64,000 nucleotides of DNA from ZC4RG30 sp039932715 (GTDB lineage: Bacteria; Pseudomonadota; Gammaproteobacteria; Steroidobacterales; Steroidobacteraceae), in contig JBDTPN010000006.1 in the NCBI GenBank assembly GCA_039932715.1, forward strand, positions 1 to 64,000, given 5' to 3'. The notes below the pieces were generated by a model. The model did no database searches. It had not been told where the DNA came from and saw only the letters and a list, made by a program, of their open reading frames with translations. This document shows, one piece after another, positions 1-9,908 of the stretch. The position numbers were made by a program, and so were the translations under genes. Within the stretch, counting starts at the first letter, position 1, and every line of letters begins with the position of its first letter.

Positions 1-1
1 G

Positions 2-619
<618 letters not shown>

Positions 620-1709
620 TGCAGTGGATGTTGCCGCCGCCCAGCAGGATTTCGCGCCCCGGCACCCCCACCACTTTGCGTTGCGGAAACACGCGTCGCA
701 GCTTTGCCAGCGCGGCCTTGTCGGTGCGTGGGTCCAGCAGCGGCATGATCACGCCGCCATTGGTGATGTAGAAGTTGGCATAGGAGGCGGCCAACCTTTC
801 GCCGGCGCGCCGCGGCTTGACACTGGCACGATGCAACACACCTGCCGCTTCTGAACCGGTGGTCTTGAGGGGCCCGGGCGACGGCAACTTGTGGACTTTG
901 AGTTTTTTACCCCGCGCATCGCGGGCGTCACTCAACCTTTCAAGTGCATCCTGGGAAACGCGCCACTGCGCATCGCGACGATTGGCCGGAAAGGTCAGGC
1001 ACACCTCGCCGGGCCGCGCGAAGCAGGCAAGGTTATCGATGTGGCCATCCGTCTCGTCATTGATGACGCCATCCCCCAACCAGATGATGGTGGACACGCC
1101 CAGGTAACTGCGCAGCAACTGTTCGATCTGCTGCTTCGAAAGCCGCGGATTGCGGTTGCGGTTGAGCAGGCATTGCTCGGTCACCAGCAGCGTGCCCTGC
1201 CCGTCGGTGTGTATTGCCCCGCCTTCCATCACGAAAGGCGCGCGGTATCGGTCACAGCGCTCCAGTTCGGCAACCTTGCCGGCGATGAGATCATCTTCAT
1301 CCCAGGGGAAATAAAGTCCGCCCTCGAGCCCACCCCAGGCATTGAACTGCCAGTCGATGGCCCGGCGCCGACCAGCGGCATTGACGACAAAAGTCGGCCC
1401 CACATCGCGCATCCATGCATCGTTGCTCGACATTTCCAGCAGGCGCACGCGCGCGTCCAGCTGGGCACGGGCGAAGTCGAACTGTGCGGCGGAAACACCT
1501 ATGGACACCGGTTCGAAAGCGGCAATGGCCTGGGCGACAGCGGCAAACGCCTGCTGCGCAGGACGCGCTCCAGCACGCCAGTTGTCGAGGCGTTCCGGCC
1601 ACAGCATCCAGGTGCCCGCATGTGGCTCGAATTCGGCCGGCATGCGATAGCCGTCGGCAAGGGGTGTGCGGGTCAGCAGGCGCGTCATCGCGCCAGTTTA
1701 TCGGAAAGG

Positions 1710-2450
1710 CTACGGAGACAGCAGCTGCAGCAGCGTTGCAATGTCCGTGGACGCGGCACGACCTTTCTCAACCAAAGACATTGGCAATTCGAGATCCGCA
1801 GCCGCAGATTCCACCAGGCTGGGCGGGGTGATGGACTCGCGTACCCGCTCGGCAGCCAATGCCTGCGCCAGCATCAATACGCGAACGTCAATGGATCGTG
1901 TGATGTTGGGCTGATCCAGGCGCCAGCCTCGCAACAATGCACCCAGCGGCAGCGACAGCGCCCAATGGGAAATGACACGACACTCGAGGTCTTCATCGCG
2001 CGCCGCTGCCAATTCCTGCATGACCGGACCTTCAAGCCTCTGACCCGAAGCCAGCTCGGCGGCTGCAAGTGCACGCAGTGCCACCAGATCAACGGCGCGT
2101 TGCAGCAGGCCCGCAAGCGTCAGCAACGATGCATTGCTCTGCGTTTCAACGGCCAGCACCCGTGCAAAGCAGGCACAGGCCAGGGACTCGCGCCACAGGC
2201 CCGCCATCTCAGGCTCACGCCCGGGTGCGTAGAAAAGGGTATCCCGCAATTGCTGAAGAGAGCGGATGCCGACGGCCCATGCCGCCAGCCGCACCGCATC
2301 CTGTTGCAGATATCCAGTGCAGGCTGCAATTCCCGGGGGTTTCGGTGGAACCCTGCGCAGTGCCGCGCCCAGTTCCTGCAGTACGCGTGACTCACCCGTA
2401 CTTTCGACGGGGCGAGCGGTTTTGAGGTAAACGACGCTGGACGCGTTCAT
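1710..2450 (-). CDS. HDOD-like domain protein
   Basis: 246 aa, no signal peptide or membrane segment. Residues about 10-210 look like a degenerate HDOD domain: the pattern of an AVGIRSLQQLRD helix followed by GLWRESLACACFARVLA and a later helix with the DLECRVISHWALS segment resembles HDOD signalling proteins, but the usual metal-binding HD residues are not evident. HDOD proteins are regulatory and poorly defined biochemically. It lies 21 bases upstream of agmatine deiminase on the same strand and about 100 bases downstream of the transsulfuration-type gene, so it may belong to the end of the polyamine transcript. The family call is by pattern only. Confidence 0.5.
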   Translation of the reverse strand: MNASSVVYLKTARPVESTGESRVLQELGAALRRVPPKPPGIAACTGYLQQDAVRLAAWAVGIRSLQQLRDTLFYAPGREPEMAGLWRESLACACFARVLAVETQSNASLLTLAGLLQRAVDLVALRALAAAELASGQRLEGPVMQELAAARDEDLECRVISHWALSLPLGALLRGWRLDQPNITRSIDVRVLMLAQALAAERVRESITPPSLVESAAADLELPMSLVEKGRAASTDIATLLQLLSP

Positions 2451-2548
2451 GGATTGGATTATGTGCGCCCCATCGGGAGGTTGCTTCGCCTCATGGCGAA
2501 TTCGCGGGGTCCGTCACAGACAATGCCCAGTGCCGCGCCGGCCCGGGA

Positions 2549-3727
2549 TCAGACTTTTTCGAGTGCCTGGGCCAGATCGGCAATCAGGTCATCGGCGTCT
2601 TCAAGACCCATGGAAAGCCGTACCGTGCCGGGATCCAGGCCCGATAGTGTGGCCAGTTCGACCGGCAGGTCTGAACCCATCAGCGACGGCGGAATGATAA
2701 GGGACTCCGGCGAACCCATGCTGGCCGCAATGGCAAACAGCTGCAGGGCATCGGCGAATCGGTCACCTGCGGCAGCCCCGGCCCGCAGGTCAAAGCTGAC
2801 AACAGTGCCGAAGTCGCGCATTTGCCGCGCCGCCAGTGCGTGTCGCGGGTGACCGGGCAGGCCCGGGTAGTGCACGCGGACGATCTTTTCATGCGCTGCC
2901 AGGAAAGTCGCAACCCGCATGGCCGTGGCGCACTGCGCCTGGTAGCGGAAGAAATAAGTCTTCATGCCGCGCTGGATCAGCCATGCGGCATGGGGATCGA
3001 GCACTCCGCCCAGCAGCACGAAATCCGGACGCAGCTTGCGTATCAACTCGGCAGAACCTATGACCGCGCCTCCCATCACGTCACCGTGACCCGATGCGTA
3101 CTTGGTCAGGCTGTGCAGGAATAAGTCAACATCAGTGTCGCCATGCTGGTGGAAGCCGGCCAGCGTGTTGTCCAGCAATGTCAGTGCGCCAGCGGCGCGC
3201 GCCAGTGCCGTGATCTTTCCGATATCCGCGATGCGCGTGACCGGATTGGTGGGGCTTTCAAATATCACCAGCCGCGTGGGCGTGGCGGCGAGGACTCGCT
3301 CGATTCCGGCTTCATCCTCTATCGAGAGCATGGTGTGGCGCACGCCGTAGCGATGCAGCGTGCGGCGCAGGAGCGTGCGCGTCGGGGCATAGGTCTCGAC
3401 AAAGCACAGCACGTGATCATCGGCCTTCAACAGCCCGATCAGCGTCTGGGCGATGGCACCCACTCCGGAGGAACAGACAATGGCGTCATCCCGACCCTGC
3501 AGCGCCGCCAGCGTCTGCTCGAGCTGGCGGGTGGTGGGGTTGGCAGACCGCGAATAGAAGAAGCCCTCGCGCTCGCCACGCAGGCTGCGCAGAGTCTCGG
3601 CGACGGTGGCGTGCTCGAACTTGACGCTCTGGTAGACCGGTGAGACCAGCGGCGGGTTGTCATCGCCCAGCGCGACAATGGGCGGGTGGACGAGGCGGGT
3701 ACGTTCTTTCAGGGGAGGCTCGCGCAT
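2549..3727 (-). CDS. PLP-dependent transsulfuration-family enzyme (cystathionine gamma-synthase/lyase type)
   Basis: 392 aa, standard for the Cys/Met metabolism PLP family. Motifs: the FFYSRSANPTTRQLE substrate/phosphate loop near 57-70, AIVCSSGVGAIAQTL phosphate-binding turn, LLDNTLAG Asp holding the pyridine ring, and HSLTKYASGHGDVMGG with the PLP lysine Lys209. Members are gamma-synthases, gamma-lyases or beta-lyases acting on sulfur amino acids; sequence reading does not separate them. It ends 12 bases before... the next gene upstream on the strand is a methionine-aminotransferase-like gene (gap 12 bases), so the two may be one sulfur amino acid module within the longer minus-strand run. 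Family certain, substrate open. Confidence 0.85.
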   Translation of the reverse strand: MREPPLKERTRLVHPPIVALGDDNPPLVSPVYQSVKFEHATVAETLRSLRGEREGFFYSRSANPTTRQLEQTLAALQGRDDAIVCSSGVGAIAQTLIGLLKADDHVLCFVETYAPTRTLLRRTLHRYGVRHTMLSIEDEAGIERVLAATPTRLVIFESPTNPVTRIADIGKITALARAAGALTLLDNTLAGFHQHGDTDVDLFLHSLTKYASGHGDVMGGAVIGSAELIRKLRPDFVLLGGVLDPHAAWLIQRGMKTYFFRYQAQCATAMRVATFLAAHEKIVRVHYPGLPGHPRHALAARQMRDFGTVVSFDLRAGAAAGDRFADALQLFAIAASMGSPESLIIPPSLMGSDLPVELATLSGLDPGTVRLSMGLEDADDLIADLAQALEKV

Positions 3728-3739
3728 GCGGCTAGCCTA

Positions 3740-4897
3740 TCACCGGCAGGCGCGAAGTCGCTCGATGGCCTGCTGCAATGTCGAACCCTGTTTGGCAAAG
3801 CACAATCGCAGCAGGCTATGTCGCACCGGTTCACGATAAAACGGTGCCAGCGGTATGCACGCCACACCCATTTCTTCCAGCAGCCGCGTCGCCGCCTCCT
3901 GGTCGTCGAGCCCTGCCAGCAGCTGGCTTTGTCCGTAGTCCACCAGCGTGAAATAGGTGCCCTGGGAAGGCAGCACGCGAAACACGGTGCCAGCCAGGCC
4001 CGCGGTCAACAATGCGCGTTTGCGCTCGAAGAAAGGGGCAAGGCCACTGAATACATCCGGCGTCTGGGCAACATAACCGGCAATGGCGTGCTGGAACGCC
4101 GTGGCAATCGTGAAAGTATTGAACTGGTGCACCTTGCGCAGCTCGGTCGAGAGCTCAGCGGGCGCAATGCAATACCCCACCCGCAGGCCGGTGGCGTGCA
4201 GCGACTTGCCATAGGAGAACACCGCCAATGCGCGATCACGCAGCCCCGGATGCGACAGCACGCTGTGGTGACGCGCGGGCGCGTAGACGATGTGTTCATA
4301 GACTTCATCGCTGAGAACCAGCACATCGTGGTCCGCGACTATAGCTGCGAGCTGGTCCAGATCATCGCGCGACATTACCGTGCATGCAGGATTATGCGGA
4401 CTGTTGATGATGATCATCCGCGTACGTTCGTTGACGGCAGCGCGTACCCGGTCCCAGTCGTAGGCAAACGTCGGCGGCAGCAGCGGCACATGCACACAGC
4501 TGGCGCCGGCCAGGCGCACGGCCGGATCATAGGAATCGTAAGCCGGATCAAACACCACGACCTCGTCGCCAGCACCCACCAGGGCCAGCACGGCGGAGAA
4601 GATGGCCTCCGTGGCGCCCAGCGTGACGGTTACGCAGCGTCGCGCATCGACGCTCAAACCATAGCGACGCGTTACCTCCGCTGCGACCAGCTCCTGCAAT
4701 GCCGGCAGGCCAGCCATGGGCGCGTACTGGTTGTGGCCAGCCTGCATAGCCTCTGTTACCAGCTGCGTCAGGCGGCCATCTATTGGATAGTCTGGAAATC
4801 CCTGGCCGAGGTTGACCGCACCCAGCTCATGCGCGCGCTGCGAAATGACAGTGAAGATGGTCGTTCCCACATCCGGCAACTTGCTGGTGGCCCTCAT
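3740..4897 (-). CDS. class I/II aminotransferase, YbdL/kynurenine aminotransferase-like
   Basis: 385 aa fold-type I aminotransferase. N-terminal MRATSKLPDVGTTIFTVIS and the VNLGQGFPDYP motif are typical of the YbdL (methionine-preferring) and kynurenine aminotransferase branch; SPHNPACTV binds substrate carboxylate, DEVYEHIVY holds the cofactor, and FSYGKSLHATGLRVGY carries the Schiff-base Lys231. Cytoplasmic. The start codon overlaps the stop of the ROK kinase gene (ATGA, 4894-4897), indicating translational coupling. Next to a transsulfuration-type enzyme, a role with methionine or its keto acid is plausible but inferred. Confidence 0.85.
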   Translation of the reverse strand: MRATSKLPDVGTTIFTVISQRAHELGAVNLGQGFPDYPIDGRLTQLVTEAMQAGHNQYAPMAGLPALQELVAAEVTRRYGLSVDARRCVTVTLGATEAIFSAVLALVGAGDEVVVFDPAYDSYDPAVRLAGASCVHVPLLPPTFAYDWDRVRAAVNERTRMIIINSPHNPACTVMSRDDLDQLAAIVADHDVLVLSDEVYEHIVYAPARHHSVLSHPGLRDRALAVFSYGKSLHATGLRVGYCIAPAELSTELRKVHQFNTFTIATAFQHAIAGYVAQTPDVFSGLAPFFERKRALLTAGLAGTVFRVLPSQGTYFTLVDYGQSQLLAGLDDQEAATRLLEEMGVACIPLAPFYREPVRHSLLRLCFAKQGSTLQQAIERLRACR

Positions 4898-5652
4898 GAA
4901 ACTTGCACCACATTTGCGGGTAGCCCTGCGGCCAGTGCCGCGCCCACCGTGCCCGCCGCTGCACCCAGCAAGGCGGGCCGTAATTGGGCGGGGGAACGCA
5001 GCAGCGGGCCGAACTGGTCGAAGTGTTCGCTGACACCACCGCCAAACACGATCAACTCGGGCCAGAACAATCCGTGAATGACATCGATATATTCATTGAC
5101 GCGCGCGCTCCACTGCGCCCAGTCCAGCGCTTCCTCCGTACGGACGCGCGCCGATGCGCGATGCTCGGCTTCAACTCCGCCCACCTGCAGGTGCCCCAGC
5201 TCAGTGTTGGGCACGAGATGTCCATCAATGAACAATGCCGAACCGATCCCGGTGCCGAAAGTCAGCATCATCACCGTGCCGCGCACGCCACGCGCTGCAC
5301 CGAAATGCATCTCGGCCAGACCGGCCGCGTCGGCGTCGTTGATGCAGACAATGTGGGCACCAATGCGCTGCTGCAGTTGCTGCTGGATATTGCAGCCAAT
5401 CAGCGTCGCATCCAGGTTGGCGGCAGTGAGCGCAATACCATTGCGCACCACCGATGGCAGCGCGACGCCAACCGCAGCGCAACCTGCCACTGGCGCGATT
5501 CCGGCAACGCTGTCGATAAGCTGTTGCGCGGTGCCGGGGTGCGGCGTCACCACCGACGCCAATGGCGTCAACAGCCGGCCGGACTGCACATCCACCCGCG
5601 CGTACTTGATTGAGGAGCCGCCAACGTCGACTCCAATGACAGCTCCGTTCAA
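4894..5652 (-). CDS. ppgK: ROK-family polyphosphate glucokinase-like protein
   Basis: 252 aa. Family enzymes phosphorylate glucose with inorganic polyphosphate (and often ATP). Visible: N-terminal phosphate loop IGVDVGGSSIKYARVD, ND at INDADAAGLAEMH, a second phosphate loop LTFGTGIGSALFIDG, and the NTELGHLQVGG segment close to the PpgK consensus. The GPELIVFGGGVSEHF-like C-terminal adenosine/phosphate loop is also present (ELIVFGGGVSEHF). The start appears to be TTG at 5652, three bases after the potI stop; no ATG or GTG lies between it and the first motif. Its insertion between putrescine transport genes and PLP enzymes has no obvious metabolic reason. Confidence 0.75.
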   Translation of the reverse strand: MNGAVIGVDVGGSSIKYARVDVQSGRLLTPLASVVTPHPGTAQQLIDSVAGIAPVAGCAAVGVALPSVVRNGIALTAANLDATLIGCNIQQQLQQRIGAHIVCINDADAAGLAEMHFGAARGVRGTVMMLTFGTGIGSALFIDGHLVPNTELGHLQVGGVEAEHRASARVRTEEALDWAQWSARVNEYIDVIHGLFWPELIVFGGGVSEHFDQFGPLLRSPAQLRPALLGAAAGTVGAALAAGLPANVVQVS

Positions 5653-5655
5653 GAT

Positions 5656-6513
5656 TCAAAGACCCGCTTCCGCCATCCTCATCTCGCGCTCGCGGCGTTT
5701 TTCCTGGCGCTTGAGGAAAATCGCCGACGCCACCACTCCCAGGGCAACCACCAGCACCATGAGCGTCGCCAACGCATTGACGCTCGGGTTCACACCCAGG
5801 CGCACCTTGGAGAAAATCACCATGGGCAGGGTGTTGGCGCCAGGACCGGAGACGAATTGCGACACCACCACATCATCCCATGACAGTGTGAACGCCAGCA
5901 GCCAGCCCGACAGAAGGGCCGGCATGATCAACGGCACGGTAATGCGGAAAAACACCTTTGCCGGGCGTGCTCCCAGGTCCAGGGCCGCCTCCTCCAGGGA
6001 ATCGTCGAATGATGCCAGGCGAGACTGCACCACCACGGTGACATAGGCCATGGTGAAGGTGATATGCGCCAGCGTAATGGTCAGCACCCCGCGGTCGAAC
6101 TGCACGTGAAACAGCGCCTGCAGCAACTGTTCGAACGATACGAACAGCAGCAGCATCGACAGGCCCGTGATCACTTCGGGCATGACCAGCGGCGCCGTGG
6201 TCAGGCCCTGCAACAGGGCGCGACCCCGGAACGGGCCGAAGCGCGCCAACACCAGTCCGGCCAGCGTGCCCAGGATCACTGCACCGGTGGCCGTCATGGC
6301 GGCAATCCGTATCGACAACCACGCGGCCTGCAACACCTGACGGTCATGCAGCAGCGCCGCATACCACTTAAGTGTGGGTGAATTCGCGGCATCCCAGACC
6401 GTGACCAGGCGCGAATTGTTGAATGAGAAGACGATCATCGAGAAGATCGGCAGGTAGAGGAACAGCAGCCCCAGCCACAGCGCCGACCTTGAGAAAAGGC
6501 GTTGCGACTTCAT
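5656..6513 (-). CDS. potI: putrescine ABC transporter permease PotI
   Basis: 285 aa inner-membrane permease with about six hydrophobic segments beginning at residue 12. The binding-protein-dependent transport motif EEAALDLGARPAKVFFRITVPLIMP contains the EAA loop that docks on the ATPase. With PotH it forms the channel of the PotFGHI putrescine importer. The ATG overlaps the potH stop by four bases (ATGA, 6510-6513). Order potF-potG-potH-potI matches the E. coli operon. Confidence in PotI rather than PotC comes from gene order and from the catabolic neighbours. Confidence 0.92.
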   Translation of the reverse strand: MKSQRLFSRSALWLGLLFLYLPIFSMIVFSFNNSRLVTVWDAANSPTLKWYAALLHDRQVLQAAWLSIRIAAMTATGAVILGTLAGLVLARFGPFRGRALLQGLTTAPLVMPEVITGLSMLLLFVSFEQLLQALFHVQFDRGVLTITLAHITFTMAYVTVVVQSRLASFDDSLEEAALDLGARPAKVFFRITVPLIMPALLSGWLLAFTLSWDDVVVSQFVSGPGANTLPMVIFSKVRLGVNPSVNALATLMVLVVALGVVASAIFLKRQEKRREREMRMAEAGL

Positions 6514-7511
6514 TTGCGGTTGGCCTGCAGTTCCTTGTTCTGGACGCGCTGGAAAATCATGATGGGTACCACCAGTAACAGCAACATTACGATGGCCACG
6601 GCGCTGGCCTTGGGCCAGTCGCGATTCATGAAGAACTCGTCCGAAAGCAGTTTGGCGATCATCAACTGGTCGGTGCGGCCCAGCAGCGACGGAATCACGT
6701 ATTCACCCACCGCCGGGATGAACACCAGCAGCGAGCCGGCAATGACACCCGGCATCGACAACGGCAGGGTAATGCGCAGGAACGAGCGGATGGGACCCGA
6801 TCCCAGGTCCTGCGCCGCCTCGAGCAACGTGAGGTCATGCTTCTCGAGGTTCGAATACAGCGGCAGGATCATGAATGGCAGGTATGAATAGACGATGCCG
6901 ATGTACACGGCAAAGCTGGTGTTCATCATGGCCAGCGGCTCATTGATGACATGCAGCGCCTGCAGCACGTTGTTGATGACGCCGTCGGTCTTGAGCAGCC
7001 CAATCCAGGCATAGACGCGCAACAGGAATGAAGTCCAGAACGGCAGTATCACCAGCATCAGGTAAATGTTGCGGCCCGTGGGCGACGAGCGCGCGATGGC
7101 GTAGGCCATGGGATACCCGATCAACAGGCAGAAAATGGTCGAAACGGCCGCAACCTTGAGTGAATACAGCCAGGCATCAACGTACAGCGGTTCGTGCAGC
7201 AGGTAGCTGTAAGCACCCAGCTGCAGCTTGAGCTGGATGGCGCCCTCCCCGGCCCAGCGCAGTATCGGATCAAATGGCGGCCGCCCCAGGGGCGAGAATT
7301 CCGCGAACGAAATCTTGAGCACGATGAGGAACGGGATCAGGAAAAACACCAGCAGCCACAGGTAGGGCATGCCGATGACCAGGCGCTTGCCTCCCCAGTT
7401 GCGCAGCACGTATTGCGACCAGCGTGGAGGTCCGAACCGGAAGAACAGCGACCACAGTGGTCCTGCCCTGCCACTGGACCAAGCCTGCGAATGATGCGTG
7501 GCGCGACTCAC
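6510..7511 (-). CDS. potH: putrescine ABC transporter permease PotH
   Basis: 333 aa from the GTG at 7511, which overlaps the potG stop as GTGA (7508-7511); this coupling decides the start over a longer frame that would begin at 7568 inside potG. Hydrophilic N-terminus of about 45 residues, then six membrane segments starting at GMPYLWLLVFFLIPFLI. The EAA loop reads EAAQDLGSGPIRSFLRITLP. Paired with PotI as the translocation channel of the putrescine importer in the inner membrane. Family and role clear from sequence and operon position. Confidence 0.92.
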   Translation of the reverse strand: MSRATHHSQAWSSGRAGPLWSLFFRFGPPRWSQYVLRNWGGKRLVIGMPYLWLLVFFLIPFLIVLKISFAEFSPLGRPPFDPILRWAGEGAIQLKLQLGAYSYLLHEPLYVDAWLYSLKVAAVSTIFCLLIGYPMAYAIARSSPTGRNIYLMLVILPFWTSFLLRVYAWIGLLKTDGVINNVLQALHVINEPLAMMNTSFAVYIGIVYSYLPFMILPLYSNLEKHDLTLLEAAQDLGSGPIRSFLRITLPLSMPGVIAGSLLVFIPAVGEYVIPSLLGRTDQLMIAKLLSDEFFMNRDWPKASAVAIVMLLLLVVPIMIFQRVQNKELQANRK

Positions 7512-8650
7512 TGGGTGACGACGATGGGACTGCTGGCGTGCCAGGTCAGATATACCGTCTCTTCCCACTGGATGCGTTCATCGTCGCTGAGACGCTCGAT
7601 GTTGGGCACCGTCACCCGCATGGTCCTGCCACTGTCAATCCTGACCAGGTAGACGGACACATCGCCCATGTAGGCGATCTCCTTGACCATCCCGCGCACG
7701 CAGTTCTCGTGCGTCTGCGCCGGTGGCGTGCGCTGGATGCTGATTTTTTCCGGGCGGATGGCGGCCCACACCACGGCGCTGGGCGCGGCACTGATGCCAT
7801 GGTCCACGTAAATAACGCTGCCAAGCTCGGCCGACTCGATGCGCACGCGATCCGGCAGGTCTTCGATCAGGCTCCCTTCGAACATGTTTGCCGAGCCGAT
7901 GAAGTCGGCGACAAACTTGGTCGATGGGAATTCGTAGATTTCCGTGGGCGTGCCGATCTGCACGATCTCGCCGCGGTTCATGACGCCAATGCGCGAGGCC
8001 AGCGTCATGGCCTCCTCCTGATCGTGGGTAACAACTATAAAAGTTACGCCCAGCTGTTCCTGGATGTTTATCAGCTCGAACTGCGTGTGTTCGCGCAGCT
8101 TGCGATCCAGCGCACCCAGGGGCTCGTCCAGCAACAGCAATTTGGGGCGCTTGACCAGCGCACGTGCCAGCGCCACCCGCTGGCGCTGGCCTCCAGACAA
8201 CTGGTGGGGTTTGCGTTGCGCGTATTCAGTCAACTTGACGATGTCGAGCATGGCTGCCACCCGCGAGGCGATTTCGGCCCTTGGCAGTCGCTCCTGTTCC
8301 AGGCCGAAGGACACGTTTTTTTCCACTGACATGTGCGGAAACAGCGCGTACGACTGGAACATCATGTTGACCGGCCGCTCATAAGGCGGGATGTCAGCCA
8401 TGTCCTGCCCATCAAGGAAGATCTGGCCCGAGGAAGGTTCTTCGAACCCGGCCAGCATGCGCAGCAGCGTGGACTTGCCGCAGCCAGATCCACCCAGCAG
8501 GCAGAAGATCTCCCCCTTGTAGATCTTGAGCGACACATTGCTGACTGCAACGAAGTCACCAAATTTCTTGGTGATGCCCTCTATGCGTATATACGGCTCA
8601 GTCTGCGGATCACGCCAGGGCTCGTGCTTGTTCTTCTCGTTGCGCTCCAT
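7508..8650 (-). CDS. potG: putrescine ABC transporter ATPase PotG
   Basis: 380 aa from ATG 8650, preceded by a GGGGCGGG-type ribosome site and lying 11 bases after the potF stop; a longer open frame upstream of 8650 would run into potF and lacks homology. Walker A LLGGSGCGKST, Q-loop QSYALFPHMSV, signature LSGGQRQRVALARAL, Walker B LLLLDEPLGALD, H-loop VVTHDQEEAM, then a C-terminal TOBE regulatory domain from about residue 280. Energises PotH-PotI. The GSGCGKST loop with Gly-Gly in place of the usual PSG is common in PotG. Confidence 0.93.
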   Translation of the reverse strand: MERNEKNKHEPWRDPQTEPYIRIEGITKKFGDFVAVSNVSLKIYKGEIFCLLGGSGCGKSTLLRMLAGFEEPSSGQIFLDGQDMADIPPYERPVNMMFQSYALFPHMSVEKNVSFGLEQERLPRAEIASRVAAMLDIVKLTEYAQRKPHQLSGGQRQRVALARALVKRPKLLLLDEPLGALDRKLREHTQFELINIQEQLGVTFIVVTHDQEEAMTLASRIGVMNRGEIVQIGTPTEIYEFPSTKFVADFIGSANMFEGSLIEDLPDRVRIESAELGSVIYVDHGISAAPSAVVWAAIRPEKISIQRTPPAQTHENCVRGMVKEIAYMGDVSVYLVRIDSGRTMRVTVPNIERLSDDERIQWEETVYLTWHASSPIVVTQ

Positions 8651-8661
8651 GCCCGCCCCAA

Positions 8662-9831
8662 CTATTTGCCGGTGCGGAAGCGTGTCCAGGTGCGCGTCAG
8701 CTGACGCGTGAAGTCCGCACTCTCGGGCAGGTCGGGCACGATCTTGGTCAGCATCTCGGGCGTCGGATAGATATTTGGGTTGTCCTTGACCTCGGCAGAA
8801 ACAGCGGGCCACGAGGCAGCATTGCTGTTGGCATAATTGAGGAAATTGCTGTTCTTTGCGGCCACGTCGGCGCGCAGCATGTAGTCGATGAACAGGTGGG
8901 CGTTCTTGACGTGTGATGCATCGGCCGGGATGGCGAAGTCATCGAAGAACATCACCGCGCCTTCCTTGGGAATGTTGTACTTGATCACGATTCCCTTGCC
9001 GGCCTCGGTGGCGCGATCACGCGCCTGCAGTGCATCTCCCGACCAGCCCAGCGCGAGGCAGATTTCGCCATTGGCGAGGTCTTCGATGTATTTGGAAGAG
9101 TTGATCAGGCGGATATAGGGCCGCACGGCCTTGAGCACGTCCTCGGCGGCCTTGAGGTCTTCAGGTTTTTCACTGTTGGCATCCTTGCCCAGGTAAATAA
9201 GCACGGTGCCAACCACTTCGCTGGGCGCATCCAGCACCGAAACGCCGCACTTGGCGAACTTCGACACCACTTTGGGATCCCAGAACATGGCGAAGCTGTC
9301 GACCGGGGCGTCGGGCATGGCTTCCTTGATCTTCGCCTCGTTGAAGGCAACACCTGAGGTGCCCCACATGTAGTTGACGCCATAGGCGTTGCCCGGATCA
9401 AACACTTCCTGGCGTTTGCTCAGGTCGGCGTCGAGGTTCTTGTAGTTGGGCAGTTTGGACTTGTCGACTTTCTGGTAGATGCCGCTCTTGATCTGGCGTG
9501 CCAGGAAGGATGCCGACGGCACCACCACGTCATAGCCGGTGCGGCCGGCCAGCAGCTTGGTCTCAAGCAGCTCGTTTGAATCCATCACTTCATAGTTGAC
9601 CTTGACGCCGGTCTCCTTTTCGAAGGCCTCGATAACCGTGGGCTCGATGTAGTCTGACCAGTTATAGACGTTGACGACTTTTTCCGCGTCGGTGTCGATG
9701 ACGGCAGCGGGGGCCGCGCCGGTCGCCGATGCATTTGCATCCGCCGCGGGCGGCGGCGCCTTGCCGCCACAGGCGGTCACCAGTATTCCCAGGGCAGCGA
9801 GTAAAGATAGGCGGTGCAACTGAGCGCGCAT
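8662..9831 (-). CDS. potF: putrescine-binding lipoprotein/periplasmic protein PotF
   Basis: 389 aa solute-binding protein of the PotD/PotF family. N-terminal signal with lipobox VTAC, so Cys21 is likely lipidated, followed by an Ala/Pro-rich linker to about 45. The mature part starts VVNVYNWSDYIEP, a hallmark of PotF, and contains DVVVPSASFLARQI and LALGWSGDALQARDRA. Captures putrescine for PotGHI. Starts 77 bases downstream of the aminotransferase gene; that gap holds a weak copy of the AT-rich element found before puuD and puuR. E. coli PotF is not a lipoprotein, so lipid anchoring is a lineage feature. Confidence 0.93.
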   Translation of the reverse strand: MRAQLHRLSLLAALGILVTACGGKAPPPAADANASATGAAPAAVIDTDAEKVVNVYNWSDYIEPTVIEAFEKETGVKVNYEVMDSNELLETKLLAGRTGYDVVVPSASFLARQIKSGIYQKVDKSKLPNYKNLDADLSKRQEVFDPGNAYGVNYMWGTSGVAFNEAKIKEAMPDAPVDSFAMFWDPKVVSKFAKCGVSVLDAPSEVVGTVLIYLGKDANSEKPEDLKAAEDVLKAVRPYIRLINSSKYIEDLANGEICLALGWSGDALQARDRATEAGKGIVIKYNIPKEGAVMFFDDFAIPADASHVKNAHLFIDYMLRADVAAKNSNFLNYANSNAASWPAVSAEVKDNPNIYPTPEMLTKIVPDLPESADFTRQLTRTWTRFRTGK

Positions 9832-9870
9832 AGTGAACTCCCTATTGAAGCTGAACGAAATCTTACAGGG

Positions 9871-9888
9871 GTTTATATATCAGTCACG
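9871..9888 (-). promoter_or_regulatory. weak candidate PuuR-type element upstream of potF
   Basis: Read toward potF the bases are CGTGACTGATATATAAAC. It shares the CG/TG start, central ATA-rich core and terminal TAAAC with the elements before puuD and puuR, but the spacing is one base longer. It lies 40 bases before the potF start in the only sizeable gap (77 bases) of this part of the operon, so it could also be a plain -10 region. Confidence 0.3.
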
Positions 9889-9908
9889 CCGGGCTTGAAA
9901 GCTGCGAC

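Noticed and set aside
891..2390. Long open frame (about 500 codons) on the plus strand
   Set aside because: It is antisense to agmatine deiminase and the HDOD-like gene; composition is rich in Arg, Gln, His and Cys with no family resemblance, as expected from a GC-rich shadow.
3686..5077. Long plus-strand open frame of about 460 codons
   Set aside because: Antisense to two well-conserved PLP-enzyme genes and the ROK kinase; no domain pattern.
7512..7568. Longer N-terminus for PotH
   Set aside because: It would lie entirely within the end of potG; the GTG at 7511 in a GTGA overlap is the simpler start.
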